Shown: positions 7,879 to 15,993 of the stretch, piece after piece
Position numbering within the stretch: the first letter of the stretch is position 1
Layout: every line of letters starts with the position of its first letter
DNA from: Desulfuromonas sp. SDB
GTDB taxonomy: Bacteria > SDB-A
Direction: 5' to 3'
NCBI GenBank assembly: GCA_001412365.1
Contig: LKUE01000176.1
Span: forward strand, 1 to 17,518
Length of the DNA stretch: 17,518 nucleotides
The notes under the pieces: model-generated
The model's database searches: none
The model's input: only the letters and a program-made list of their open reading frames with translations
Told to the model about the DNA's origin: nothing
Translations under genes and position numbers: made by a program

Positions 7879-8912
7879 TGGATTAAACTTTTCTCTACTG
7901 CCTGAAAAACATCATCTACAGTAATGGTATCCATGGCCGGACAATAATTTATGAATCTCAATCTTAATCCCCAAATTAAATTCATATATCCGGGGAAATG
8001 AAAACAGGGTGAACATCGGCAATGAGGAGTTACCACAATTGAACGGTGGGAGTAAGGTCTGAAGTTATTAGGATTAGAAGAGGCAAAAACTGCCACTACC
8101 GGGATAAAGGTGGAAGCGATATGAGTGGGTCCGGAATCATTACCGATGAACAGATCCCCTTTTTCCATTACCGCTGCAGTTTGACGCAGGGATGATTTTC
8201 CAATTAAATTTATAACTTTATTTCCTAAATTTTGCTGAATAACCATTCCATTACCGGCATCTTCCTTATCTCCAATGGTGATAATATTTGCTGAATATTG
8301 ATCAATAATCCTGCGGCACAGAGTTACCACTTTATCTATACTCCACCTTTTATTTTTGTTACATCTTGCACCAGGATGAACAATCACCGTTAAATCATTA
8401 CCGGTTTCAGATAAAACATCATCCGCGTAACTCCGGTCATCTGAAGATAGATATAAATCATATCCCCGGTTGTCTCTTAATTTTACTCCATCAATTTTAT
8501 CCACTGCTTTTAAGTACTGTTCACTGGCATGCAGCTGTGAATCCTGTTTATCACCATAGGGAAAAATCCACCAAAAAGGCCGACGGGCAAAACTGATACT
8601 TCTTCTTACTTTTGCTAATTTAAAAAACCACCGGATGGGAAAAGACATTTCCAAACCAATATCAAATCTCTGCTTGCTGAATTGTCTGGCTAGTTTTAAT
8701 GCTTCCCGGGGAGTTGAATAAATCAATTGGTTAATATTGGGATTGAGTTCCAACAGAGATTTTCCCGGCCCATCCCATAAACTGAATACAGTTATCCAGG
8801 ACTTTGGGAACTTTTTTCTTAATATCCTTAAAGCAGGGGTTATAAACAGTATATCACCTAATCCCGGCCAAATACTTACCAGAATTTTTTCAGGATAATC
8901 CAGTATGACCAA
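7875..8912 (-). CDS. Glycosyltransferase family 9 (heptosyltransferase/ADP-heptose:LPS type)
   Basis: A GT-B transferase likely to add heptose or another sugar to an LPS core-like acceptor. Visible are the N-terminal PGLGDILFITPAL (16-28), the nucleotide-site HPGARCNKNKRW (179-190) and GNDSGPTHIAS (257-267). A cysteine cluster, CRCSPC (298-303), resembles the Cys-rich C-terminal patch of many GT9 proteins. The start is the TTG at 8912, because homology begins at EKILVSIWP. An AGGAGG at 8915-8920 sits only 2 nt upstream of it, so a CTG at 8903 (11-nt spacer) is an alternative. It overlaps the dUTPase gene by 23 bp. Gene order (acyltransferase next) supports an envelope glycolipid role. Confidence 0.87.
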   Translation of the reverse strand: MVILDYPEKILVSIWPGLGDILFITPALRILRKKFPKSWITVFSLWDGPGKSLLELNPNINQLIYSTPREALKLARQFSKQRFDIGLEMSFPIRWFFKLAKVRRSISFARRPFWWIFPYGDKQDSQLHASEQYLKAVDKIDGVKLRDNRGYDLYLSSDDRSYADDVLSETGNDLTVIVHPGARCNKNKRWSIDKVVTLCRRIIDQYSANIITIGDKEDAGNGMVIQQNLGNKVINLIGKSSLRQTAAVMEKGDLFIGNDSGPTHIASTFIPVVAVFASSNPNNFRPYSHRSIVVTPHCRCSPCFHFPGYMNLIWGLRLRFINYCPAMDTITVDDVFQAVEKSLIQ

Positions 8913-9330
8913 AACCTCCTGCCCCCCGAGTGGTGTCTGATAAATTTTCTGAATAAGTGAATTCAGCCTGCACCGCCGGTGAAATTATTAACTGAGCAAT
9001 TCGATCTCCTGGTTTTATAGAAAATTTAGTGGAAGAAGCATTGTACAGTATTACCTTCACTTCTCCCCGATAATCAGCGTCAATGGTTCCGGGAGCGTTC
9101 ATCACCATTAAACCATGTTTTAAACATAAACCTGATCGCGGTCTTACTTCTCCTTGATAACCCGGAGGAATTTCAATAGCCAATCCAGTTCGAACAGCAT
9201 GCCGCTGACCAGGTTCCAAGTCAACATGTTCGCTGCTTTTTAAATCTGCTCCTGCAGCATTTTTGCTTTTATATTCAGGCAGTTCAGCTTGAGGGAAAAA
9301 TTTTTTAACCTTTATTTTCATTAAATGCAT
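8890..9330 (-). CDS. dut: Deoxyuridine 5'-triphosphate nucleotidohydrolase
   Basis: Trimeric dUTPase, which hydrolyses dUTP to dUMP and diphosphate, keeping uracil out of DNA and feeding dTMP synthesis. All five motifs are intact: I AAGADL (25-30), II RPRSGL (63-68), III NAPGTIDADYRGE (78-90, with the catalytic Asp84 and Tyr87), IV PGDRIAQLI (107-115) and V TRGAGGFGHTG (134-144). The length of 146 aa is normal. The ATG at 9330 gives MHLMKIKVKK. The second ATG at 9321 matches the usual family N-terminus better and may be the true start. It overlaps the aminotransferase gene by up to 26 bp. The dut gene lying after an M16 peptidase and pnp is a known arrangement in several bacterial phyla. Confidence 0.95.
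   Translation of the reverse strand: MHLMKIKVKKFFPQAELPEYKSKNAAGADLKSSEHVDLEPGQRHAVRTGLAIEIPPGYQGEVRPRSGLCLKHGLMVMNAPGTIDADYRGEVKVILYNASSTKFSIKPGDRIAQLIISPAVQAEFTYSENLSDTTRGAGGFGHTGLS
8915..8920 (-). promoter_or_regulatory. AGGAGG for the GT9 gene, inside dUTPase motif V codons
   Basis: The codons of the Gly-Gly pair in the dUTPase C-terminal motif V read GGA GGT preceded by A, which creates a full AGGAGG on the minus strand. It lies just before the possible TTG (8912) or CTG (8903) starts of the GT9 gene. Confidence 0.5.
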
Positions 9331-10510
9331 CTATTCCCATTTTGAGTAATCCTATGGATGTTCTTAAACTATTCTCTTCAAGAACATAGGCAATTCTTAT
9401 CTCATCTACTCCCTGTCCTTCACTGGCATAAAATCCGGCAGCGGGAGCCACCATTGTAGTTTGCTGCTGATAGGAAAAATCAGTAAGCATGAATTTTGCA
9501 AATTCTTCCGCATCTCTTACCGGCAATTTGACTACACAGTAAAATGCTCCTTCCGGTTTTAAGGTCACTGAACCTTGAATTTCTGATAGCTGCTGAAATA
9601 CAATGTCTCTTCTTTTCTGGTATTCTTTAATCATCTTTGGAATGAACTGGTCATAATGATTAAGTCCGGCAATTACACCAATTTGTTCCAGGGTGGCTGG
9701 ACATAACCGGGCTTGAGAAAATCTCATGAATACATCTTTTAATTGAGGAATTTTAGTTGCTAAAAATCCAATCCTTGCGCCGCACATTGAAAATCTTTTG
9801 GAAAAACTATCCATAATTACGCTTCTGTCTTCAGCATGGGGGATATCCAGTATGCTAATATGTATTTTTTCATCAAAAACAAATTCACGGTAAACTTCAT
9901 CCGAAAGTATCATTAAATCATGCTTTTGAGCTATGCGTACAATCATTTCCAGTTCTTCATAACGGTAAACAGTTCCGGTGGGATTATTAGGAGAACATAT
10001 TAAAATCCCTCTGGTTCGATTATTTATTTTTTCCTCAATAATTTCTGAAGGGGGAAGTCTAAATCCATCTTCCACATGTGTAGGCACCGGCACTAAATCC
10101 ACTCCGGCCATTTTGGCAAAACCGGAATAATTGGTGTAAAACGGTTCAAAAACAACAATGTTATCACCAGGATTTGCAATTGCCTCCATGGCAAATACAA
10201 TAGCTTCACTTCCTCCTTGGGTCACAAAAATATCCTCAGGAAATAATTCCAGTTTAAACCTATTAAAATAATTGCTGATTGCCTGTCTTAACTCCGGCAG
10301 TCCCGGAGAAGGTCCGTACCTTATCACCCGGTCCTGATGACTGCGCATAGCTTCAAAAACAAACTGGGGAGTGGCTATATCTGGCTGACCTATGTTGATG
10401 TGAAAAACTTCAATTCCTCTTTGTTTAGCTTGATCAGCATAGCTGGCTAGCTTTCTAATCGGAGAAGCGGGCATTAAATTTGCTCTATCCGATAACTTTA
10501 TTTTTTCCAT
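9305..10510 (-). CDS. Class I/II PLP-dependent aminotransferase (aspartate-type)
   Basis: This is a fold-type I aminotransferase of 401 aa, probably acting on aspartate, an aromatic or another 2-oxo-acid pair. The substrate is not readable from sequence. Key elements are GQPD (41-44), YGPSPGLPELR (65-75), SPNNPTG (173-179), SDEVY (203-207), the PLP lysine in DSFSKRF (K238), the phosphate-binding GARIG (244-248) and the substrate-carboxylate arginine in EIRIAY (R372). The ATG at 10510 is supported by a perfect AGGAGG at 10516-10521 with a 5-nt spacer. It overlaps the M16 peptidase by 26 bp and the dut gene downstream. It sits between a peptidase and dut with no amino-acid pathway gene nearby, so its physiological role is open. 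Confidence 0.92.
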   Translation of the reverse strand: MEKIKLSDRANLMPASPIRKLASYADQAKQRGIEVFHINIGQPDIATPQFVFEAMRSHQDRVIRYGPSPGLPELRQAISNYFNRFKLELFPEDIFVTQGGSEAIVFAMEAIANPGDNIVVFEPFYTNYSGFAKMAGVDLVPVPTHVEDGFRLPPSEIIEEKINNRTRGILICSPNNPTGTVYRYEELEMIVRIAQKHDLMILSDEVYREFVFDEKIHISILDIPHAEDRSVIMDSFSKRFSMCGARIGFLATKIPQLKDVFMRFSQARLCPATLEQIGVIAGLNHYDQFIPKMIKEYQKRRDIVFQQLSEIQGSVTLKPEGAFYCVVKLPVRDAEEFAKFMLTDFSYQQQTTMVAPAAGFYASEGQGVDEIRIAYVLEENSLRTSIGLLKMGIDAFNENKG

Positions 10511-11750
10511 TTCTCCCTCCTTTTGGCAGCAAAAAAGTCCATATTAAATTATAGTCGCTGAAAAAATCAGAAGCCATTTGATTAATCTGGGCTGAATTAA
10601 CCGAAGATATTATATCATTAATTTCTTCTGTTTGGACATAGCGTTTACGATAAATTTCATCATTTACTAATTTATTAACTCTGGCTTTGGTGTATTCAAG
10701 ACCTAAAATAATTCTGCTTCTCAATTGCTCTTTTCCATCTTCAACTTTTGATTTGGAAATATCACCAGATCTTAATTTTTCAAATTCAGCAGAGAGTATA
10801 TCGCTTATCCGGGAAATCCGGTTAGATGAACTGGACAGGTAAATTCCACCAACTCCCAGGTCAGAATAGGTATGGTAAAAAGAAAATATACTGTAAACTA
10901 ATGGCTGCTGTTCTCTTAGCAGCTGAAACAACCTGCTGCTCAGACCGCCTCCCAGGATATTCATCAAAATTCGAAATGCATATCTTCTGATATCATCAGC
11001 GGCGTAGCTTAGCCCCCCAAGCACCAGTTGAGCCTGGGAAATTCTGGATTTGAAATGTCTTTTTTTTCCCCGGCCCAGAAGGTTAACTTTTTTCCGGGTT
11101 TTTATTCTGCCCGGCTTGAGTTGGAATTTGTCAACTATAGTGTTTACCACCCCTGGATAGGGATTGCCGGCAATGCCGATTATTATATTGGAATAATGAT
11201 ATTTTTTCTTATAGAAACTGATGATTTTCTGCTGATTGATTTTTTTTAAATTATTAATAGTTCCGAATATTGAACGTCCCAGAGAATGCTGTTTAAACAG
11301 ATCTGAAAAAAACAGATCAAACACCAATTCCTCAGGAGTATCTTTAATTGTCCTTATCTCCTCAATTATCACTTTTCGTTCATTTACGATACTACCAGGA
11401 GAAAAAACAGAATTTGACAGCATATCACCAATAAGATCTACCGCTAAATCTAAATGTTGATCCAGGCATCTAGCCTCAACCCAGGTATTCTCATAACCGG
11501 TCATGGCATTAAGATACCCCCCCCTTCTCTCCAAACAATCTGCTATTTCCAAAGCAGAGCGGGAAGCGGTCCCTTTGAATATCATATGTTCTAAAAAATG
11601 AGAATAACCGCACTGATCTAAACATTCGTCCCTGCTACCCTGAGTTATTGCCACTGCTATTGCACATGAATGGGTATTGGGGATTGTTTCCACCAATACA
11701 GTCATCCCGTTATCCAGGACAACATTTTCAATATTGCTGGAAAATGTCAT
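10485..11750 (-). CDS. M16-family zinc metallopeptidase (processing-peptidase-like)
   Basis: This is a 421-aa single M16B unit. The inverted zinc motif is HFLEH (H51, E54, H55). The third ligand lies in the ERKVIIEEI segment (E130 or E131). The C-terminal domain keeps the R...Y pair in the RLFQLLREQQPLVYS-like stretch that closes the active site in this family. All active-site elements are present, so it should be an active peptidase. Bacterial members degrade or trim short peptides, and the substrate is unknown. The ATG at 11750 has no clear SD. It lies 50 nt after pnp. The order rpsO-pnp-M16-dut is conserved in many bacteria, including Firmicutes, which supports the call. An 8-G run codes for the Arg-Gly-Gly at 76-78. 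Confidence 0.93.
   Translation of the reverse strand: MTFSSNIENVVLDNGMTVLVETIPNTHSCAIAVAITQGSRDECLDQCGYSHFLEHMIFKGTASRSALEIADCLERRGGYLNAMTGYENTWVEARCLDQHLDLAVDLIGDMLSNSVFSPGSIVNERKVIIEEIRTIKDTPEELVFDLFFSDLFKQHSLGRSIFGTINNLKKINQQKIISFYKKKYHYSNIIIGIAGNPYPGVVNTIVDKFQLKPGRIKTRKKVNLLGRGKKRHFKSRISQAQLVLGGLSYAADDIRRYAFRILMNILGGGLSSRLFQLLREQQPLVYSIFSFYHTYSDLGVGGIYLSSSSNRISRISDILSAEFEKLRSGDISKSKVEDGKEQLRSRIILGLEYTKARVNKLVNDEIYRKRYVQTEEINDIISSVNSAQINQMASDFFSDYNLIWTFLLPKGGRNGKNKVIG
10516..10521 (-). promoter_or_regulatory. Strong Shine-Dalgarno of the aminotransferase gene
   Basis: AGGAGG followed by 5 nt and ATG on the minus strand. It lies within the last codons of the M16 gene and fixes the aminotransferase start at 10510. 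Confidence 0.75.
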
Positions 11751-11800
11751 TTAATAAATGAAATCTATCATTTTAAATGATTTATGATTTAAGCTAAGAT

Positions 11801-13894
11801 CTATTTATCTTTGGGAAGCAAAACTTTCCGGGACAAATTAATTCTTCCCATCTTATCAATTTCAATACATTTCACCTTAACCTCATCACCGACTTTTAAA
11901 ACATCTTCAACCTTATTGGTTCTATTCCAATCAATTTCAGATATATGAAGAAGTCCTTCTTTTCCCTGGAATATTTCTACAAAAGCACCGAAATTGGTAA
12001 TTCTAGCCACTTTGCCATCATAAATTTCACCAACTTTTGCTTCTCTTACTAAATTTTCAATGATATCTAAAGCTTGCTGGGCTTGTTTTTCATTTTCAGC
12101 TGAAACCACCACCTTACCATCATCATTAATTGAAATATCAGCTCCTGTTTTATCCTGAATACCCCTTACTGTCTTTCCGCTGGGACCAATTAATAAACCG
12201 ATTTTTTCAGGAGGTATCTGGATGGAATGTAATCTGGGGGCAGTTTCGGAAAGCTGCGGACGGGGCTGGGCAATTGCTTGTTTCATTTTGTTCAATATTT
12301 CAATTCTTGCTTTTAATCCCTGCTGAAAAGCTTTTTCCAGTAATTCCGGGGTAATGCCTTGAATTTTAGTATCCATTTGTACTGCATAAATTCCTTTATC
12401 CGTTCCTGCAATCTTCAGATCCATATCCCCTTCAAAATCTTCTTCTCCGGCAATATCGGTTAAAATAATATCTTCAGGGAAATCCTTATTGCCGCTGACT
12501 AATCCTAAGGCAATACCGCTGACATGTTGTTTAATTGGCACTCCAGCATCCATCAACGCAAGTGAACCTGCACACACACTGGCCATAGACGATGAACCAT
12601 TGCTTTCAAGAATATCGGTAACGATTCTCACGGTATAAGGAAATGTATCTTCCGGAGGAACCACATTTGCCAAAGCCCGTTCGGCAAGATAGCCATGCCC
12701 GATCTCTCTTCTTCCCGGTCCCCGGTTAGGGGAAACATCGTTTACTGAAAACGGAGGAAAATTATAATGGAGCATGAAACTTTTAGATAAGTCACCTTCA
12801 ATTTCCTCCATTCTTTGTTCATCAGCGGGAGTTCCCAGGGTGATGGTTGCCAGGCATTGAGTTTGCCCCCGGGTAAATACTGCTGAACCGTGAACCCTTG
12901 GCAACATACCCACCTCAATGGCAATATCCCTGACCTGCTGGGGATCCCGGTCATCGGGGCGGAGTCCTTGTTGCTGAAGTCTTTGATGCCAGGACTTTTT
13001 CCAAAGATTTTTGATAAACTGTTTTACCTGAGGTTCAAATTCCTGTTGATCTTCAGTTAACTGTTCACAGGCTTGGTCAACAATCAGCTGCATTGCTTGG
13101 GAACGCTGCTGCTTGGTTTTGGTTTGTTCAGAAGTATCAGTTATCATTTGAGAATACTTTGTAAATAATTCCTGTTCTAACTGCCCGGGAAGTTCCACCA
13201 GATCAGGCACGGGAATTTTTTCCTTACCTGCAATTTTAACCAGTTCTTCCTGTTTTTCTATTAATTCTAAAATAGCTTTTTGGGCAAAACTGATAGCTTT
13301 TAAAGTATCTTGTTCATTTAATTCTAAAGCCACTCCTTCCAGAGTAGTTATTCTGGATTTATTTCCCGCTACCACTATGGATAAATCACCCTGTTCAATT
13401 TCCGAAAAGCTCGGATTAATAATGAACTGGTCTTTAATCCTGCTGACCCTCACTGCGGCAATAGGCCCGGAAAAAGGTATCCGGCTAAGGCATAGGGCTA
13501 AGCTGGCGCCATTAATCGCTAAAATGTCTGGATCAAATTCCCGGTCTGCTGATAATACCGTAGCCATAATTTGAGTTTCGTATTTATAGTTGTCCGGAAA
13601 CAAAGGTCTTATTGGCCGGTCAATCAAACGGCTGGTAAGTATTTCCTTATCTCTGGGTCTACCTTCTCGTTTAAAGAAACCCCCGGGTATTCTTCCGGAG
13701 GCGTAACTTCTTTCTCTATAATCTACAGTTAGTGGAAAAAAATCTAAATCATGTTCTTTTTCTTCAAAACATGCAGTAACTAGAACTACTGAATCACCAT
13801 ATTGAATCCATGCGCTGCCATCAGCTTGCTTGGCATAAGTTCCGGTTTCAAATATCATTTTCCTTGAATAAAAATCAAATTCCAATTGAGGCAT
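11801..13894 (-). CDS. pnp: Polyribonucleotide nucleotidyltransferase (PNPase)
   Basis: Phosphorolytic 3'-5' exoribonuclease of the RNA decay machinery, acting as a homotrimer. The full-length 697 aa contains RNase PH domain 1 (about 5-140, with RERSYASGRIPGGFFKREGRP), the all-alpha linker (about 235-310) and the catalytic RNase PH domain 2 (about 320-530). In that second domain are SNGSSSMAS (431-439) and the acidic GDMD site (489-492). A KH domain (about 554-615, GPSG at 570-573) and an S1 domain (about 620-690) follow. The ATG at 13894 has AAGGA with a 6-nt spacer. It follows rpsO by 29 nt, as in many bacteria, but that gap has no long hairpin like the RNase III site that autoregulates E. 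coli pnp. Confidence 0.98.
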   Translation of the reverse strand: MPQLEFDFYSRKMIFETGTYAKQADGSAWIQYGDSVVLVTACFEEKEHDLDFFPLTVDYRERSYASGRIPGGFFKREGRPRDKEILTSRLIDRPIRPLFPDNYKYETQIMATVLSADREFDPDILAINGASLALCLSRIPFSGPIAAVRVSRIKDQFIINPSFSEIEQGDLSIVVAGNKSRITTLEGVALELNEQDTLKAISFAQKAILELIEKQEELVKIAGKEKIPVPDLVELPGQLEQELFTKYSQMITDTSEQTKTKQQRSQAMQLIVDQACEQLTEDQQEFEPQVKQFIKNLWKKSWHQRLQQQGLRPDDRDPQQVRDIAIEVGMLPRVHGSAVFTRGQTQCLATITLGTPADEQRMEEIEGDLSKSFMLHYNFPPFSVNDVSPNRGPGRREIGHGYLAERALANVVPPEDTFPYTVRIVTDILESNGSSSMASVCAGSLALMDAGVPIKQHVSGIALGLVSGNKDFPEDIILTDIAGEEDFEGDMDLKIAGTDKGIYAVQMDTKIQGITPELLEKAFQQGLKARIEILNKMKQAIAQPRPQLSETAPRLHSIQIPPEKIGLLIGPSGKTVRGIQDKTGADISINDDGKVVVSAENEKQAQQALDIIENLVREAKVGEIYDGKVARITNFGAFVEIFQGKEGLLHISEIDWNRTNKVEDVLKVGDEVKVKCIEIDKMGRINLSRKVLLPKDK

Positions 13895-13923
13895 ATTATT
13901 TCCTTATGTTCAAAAATTATTAT

Positions 13924-14193
13924 TTACTTTCTCAAGCCAAGATCTTTCACAATTTTAGCATATCGGTTGAAGTCTTTATTCCTTAAATAATCCAAAAGTT
14001 TCCTTCTACGATTTACCATTTTCAACAAACCAGTTCTGGAATGATGATCCTTTTGATGATTTTTTAAGTGTTCGGTTAATTGAAAAATACTGGTGGTTAA
14101 CAGGGCAATTTGAACCTCGGGAGAACCAGTATCTTTTTCATGAACACTGTATTTTTTTATTATATCATTTTTTTGTTGTAAAGTTAAAGACAT
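13924..14193 (-). CDS. rpsO: 30S ribosomal protein S15
   Basis: This is the 89-aa primary 16S rRNA-binding protein of the small-subunit platform. The sequence shows the family hallmarks [11 protein letters not shown] (23-33), [12 protein letters not shown] (42-53) and [15 protein letters not shown] (56-70), at the exact usual length. The start is fixed by AGGAGG at 14198-14203, 4 nt before ATG. It lies 17 nt after ribF and 29 nt before pnp, the widely conserved truB-ribF-rpsO-pnp order. Confidence 0.98.
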   Translation of the reverse strand: MSLTLQQKNDIIKKYSVHEKDTGSPEVQIALLTTSIFQLTEHLKNHQKDHHSRTGLLKMVNRRRKLLDYLRNKDFNRYAKIVKDLGLRK

Positions 14194-14197
14194 ATAA

Positions 14198-14203
14198 CCT
14201 CCT
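14198..14203 (-). promoter_or_regulatory. Shine-Dalgarno of rpsO
   Basis: AGGAGG with a 4-nt spacer (TTAT) before the ATG of rpsO, in the 17-nt gap after ribF. Confidence 0.75.
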
Positions 14204-14210
14204 ATAAATT

Positions 14211-15095
14211 TTACAAACTATCTAGATTTCTCACTTTATTAATATCACTTCTTATTGCCTTCTTAAGATCAGAAATGTTATCAAATTTAATAATATCTCT
14301 CAACCTTAAAAAGAAGTCAATTTTTATTTTCTTTGAAAGTTGAATATCACTTACATCGGGGATATGAATTTCAATCCGGTAACCTTCTCTAAATGTCGGT
14401 GAATCACCGACAAAAGCTGCACCTTTATGGTTAATATGATTTAATATTACTTTAACTGCATAAACCCCGTCTTTGACTTTTAACATATTTTTTTTCGGCT
14501 GAATGTTCACTGTGGGGAAACCTAATATCTTTCCCCTTCCTGCTCCTTTAACTGTATACCCTTCTAAACGGTATGGACACCCCATTAATTTATGGGCTAA
14601 ATCCACTTTTCCCTGGGTTAATGCCTTTCGGATATAAGTACTTGAAATAACAGTATGATAAAAGGTTACAGGCTCTACTATATCAAAATCCATACCTATT
14701 TCCGAGGTGTAGTGCTCAATGAATTTAACATCTCCAGATCGGTGAAAGCCCAAATGATGATTAAAACCGATAACTAAATGCCTAACCTGAAATTTTGATA
14801 AAAGAACTTCATAAATGAATTCCTTGGGACTGGTTTCAGATAAATCTCTGGTAAATTTCAAAATCTCAATTCGGTCAAAGCCATAACTTTGCAGGCGTTG
14901 ATGCTTGTATTCATCGGACAACAATAAAGGAGGAGCATTGCCATTTAAAACAGTACGGGGATGAGGTTTAAATGTAATTATCATCGAATTTAATTTTCGT
15001 TCATTGCTAATTTTTAAAACTCTTTGGAATAATTTCTGATGGCCGAGATGAATACCATCAAAACTTCCTACGGTTGCAACATAACCTTTACTCAA
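14211..15095 (-). CDS. ribF: Bifunctional riboflavin kinase / FAD synthetase
   Basis: Makes FMN and then FAD from riboflavin. The N-terminal FAD synthetase (nucleotidyltransferase) domain carries [11 protein letters not shown] (10-20) and SSTYIRKAL (151-159). The C-terminal kinase domain carries [12 protein letters not shown] (186-197) and DGVYAV (209-214). The family's GTRPTF reads GDSPTF here (230-235), and the usual GFDFRFG-like segment reads GFNHHLG (110-116). These are conservative oddities rather than signs of inactivity. The length of 294 aa is slightly short but complete. The start is a TTG at 15095, supported by AGGTGA at 15102-15107 with a 6-nt spacer. Start and upstream stop overlap as TTGA with truB, so translation is likely coupled. 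Confidence 0.95.
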   Translation of the reverse strand: MSKGYVATVGSFDGIHLGHQKLFQRVLKISNERKLNSMIITFKPHPRTVLNGNAPPLLLSDEYKHQRLQSYGFDRIEILKFTRDLSETSPKEFIYEVLLSKFQVRHLVIGFNHHLGFHRSGDVKFIEHYTSEIGMDFDIVEPVTFYHTVISSTYIRKALTQGKVDLAHKLMGCPYRLEGYTVKGAGRGKILGFPTVNIQPKKNMLKVKDGVYAVKVILNHINHKGAAFVGDSPTFREGYRIEIHIPDVSDIQLSKKIKIDFFLRLRDIIKFDNISDLKKAIRSDINKVRNLDSL

Positions 15096-15934
15096 AGTTT
15101 TTCACCTGAGAAAATAATTTTGTAAAAATCATCATTTTGTCTTCTGGCAATATGGTATTTATTAGAATCATTGATTTTAATAAACTCATTATTAAAGTAC
15201 TGATTTAATTTAATTTTATTATTATCCATATTTATGTCGTTTATATTAACAGCAGCAAGATGAGATAAACAGTTTTCAGGGTTTTGATACAAAATTTTCT
15301 GTTGATTGATATCAATTGCTTGATTTACAAAATTATTTCCAATCGCCTGTCTGCAAATGGAATGAGCAGTTGCCCCATAACCGGTCACCTCCCCTATATC
15401 TCTGATCAATGATCTAACATAAGTTCCTGAAGATACCCTGGCAATTAAAGTCACCCTGGGCCAGTTCCAGTTTGTAATAATAATATTGTAAATATAAACT
15501 TTTCTCGGCTTTAAGGAAATTTCAATACCCTTTCTAGCCAGTTTATATGCTCTTTGACCTTGATATTTAACTGCCGAATACTTGGGAGGAATTTGTTCAA
15601 TATTACCCAGAAATTTAGATAAAGTATTCACAATATAATTTTTTTCCGGTTCCTGGATACGTTTCCGGTTGATTACAGTTCCTTCAAGATCATCGGTATC
15701 AGTTTGCACACCAAAGCATAGTGTAAATTCATAAATTTTATCAGTGGATGAAAACACTCCAGACAGCCTGGTTGCTTTATTCACCAATAAAATAAGTAAT
15801 CCTGAAGCCAGGGGATCCAGGGTTCCCGCATGACCAATTTTTTTTATCCCCAGCTTGTTTTGAAATAAATCAACAACTTTACGAGAAGTTATGCCCCTAG
15901 GCTTATCTACTAATATTATCCCTGAATTTTCCAT
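15092..15934 (-). CDS. truB: tRNA pseudouridine-55 synthase
   Basis: Isomerises U55 in the T-arm of tRNAs. The length is 280 aa from the chosen ATG. The N-terminus ILVDKPRGITS (7-17) and the catalytic GHAGTLDPLASG (34-45, nucleophile D40) are unmistakable. Further family segments are KYSAVKYQGQRAYKLARKG and the GTYVRSLIRDIG stretch. A divergent, Asn-rich C-terminal domain follows. The frame remains open to a GTG at 15967, but that codon lies inside the 28-bp palindrome and adds unrelated residues, so the ATG at 15934 is preferred. No rbfA or infB precedes it. Instead the T9SS PorV-like gene does, so truB appears to head the long minus-strand run. Confidence 0.95.
   Translation of the reverse strand: MENSGIILVDKPRGITSRKVVDLFQNKLGIKKIGHAGTLDPLASGLLILLVNKATRLSGVFSSTDKIYEFTLCFGVQTDTDDLEGTVINRKRIQEPEKNYIVNTLSKFLGNIEQIPPKYSAVKYQGQRAYKLARKGIEISLKPRKVYIYNIIITNWNWPRVTLIARVSSGTYVRSLIRDIGEVTGYGATAHSICRQAIGNNFVNQAIDINQQKILYQNPENCLSHLAAVNINDINMDNNKIKLNQYFNNEFIKINDSNKYHIARRQNDDFYKIIFSGEKL
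15102..15107 (-). promoter_or_regulatory. Shine-Dalgarno deciding the TTG start of ribF
   Basis: AGGTGA, 6-nt spacer, then TTG on the minus strand, inside the last codons of truB. There is no ATG or GTG near enough before the conserved GSFDG segment, so the TTG is well supported. Confidence 0.65.
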
Positions 15935-15945
15935 CCATAAATGAC

Positions 15946-15973
15946 AAAGGAGTGCATTATAATGCACTCCTTT
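15946..15973 (-). terminator. Perfect 28-bp palindrome between the PorV-like gene and truB
   Basis: The half-site AAAGGAGTGCATTA is repeated exactly inverted, giving a 12-bp stem with a TATA loop. It lies 20 bp after the PorV-like stop and 11 bp before the truB start. On the minus strand the stem is followed by TTTGTCATTTAT, a poor U-tract. On the plus strand it ends in five T. It most likely ends the PorV-like transcript. The centre also reads TATAAT on both strands, so a role in starting the truB transcript or binding a dimeric regulator cannot be excluded. Confidence 0.55.
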
Positions 15974-15993
15974 TTAAAATTAAATATCCTATC

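Noticed and set aside
8366-8596. Plus-strand open frame inside the GT9 gene
   Set aside because: It is a shadow of a well-supported coding frame, with no recognisable product.
11767-11781. Inverted repeat ATCATTT/AAATGAT between pnp and the M16 gene
   Set aside because: It is almost all A/T with a 1-nt centre and no T-tract. It is expected by chance in this base composition, so I do not call it a terminator.
12742-12954. Second minus-strand frame inside pnp
   Set aside because: It is a shifted frame of the conserved PNPase core and has no independent support.
13895-13923. Search for an RNase III-type hairpin in the rpsO-pnp gap
   Set aside because: The gap is only 29 nt and AT-rich, and no stable stem is visible.
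15935-15967. GTG start for truB at 15967
   Set aside because: It lies in the palindrome and adds eleven residues before the usual TruB N-terminus.
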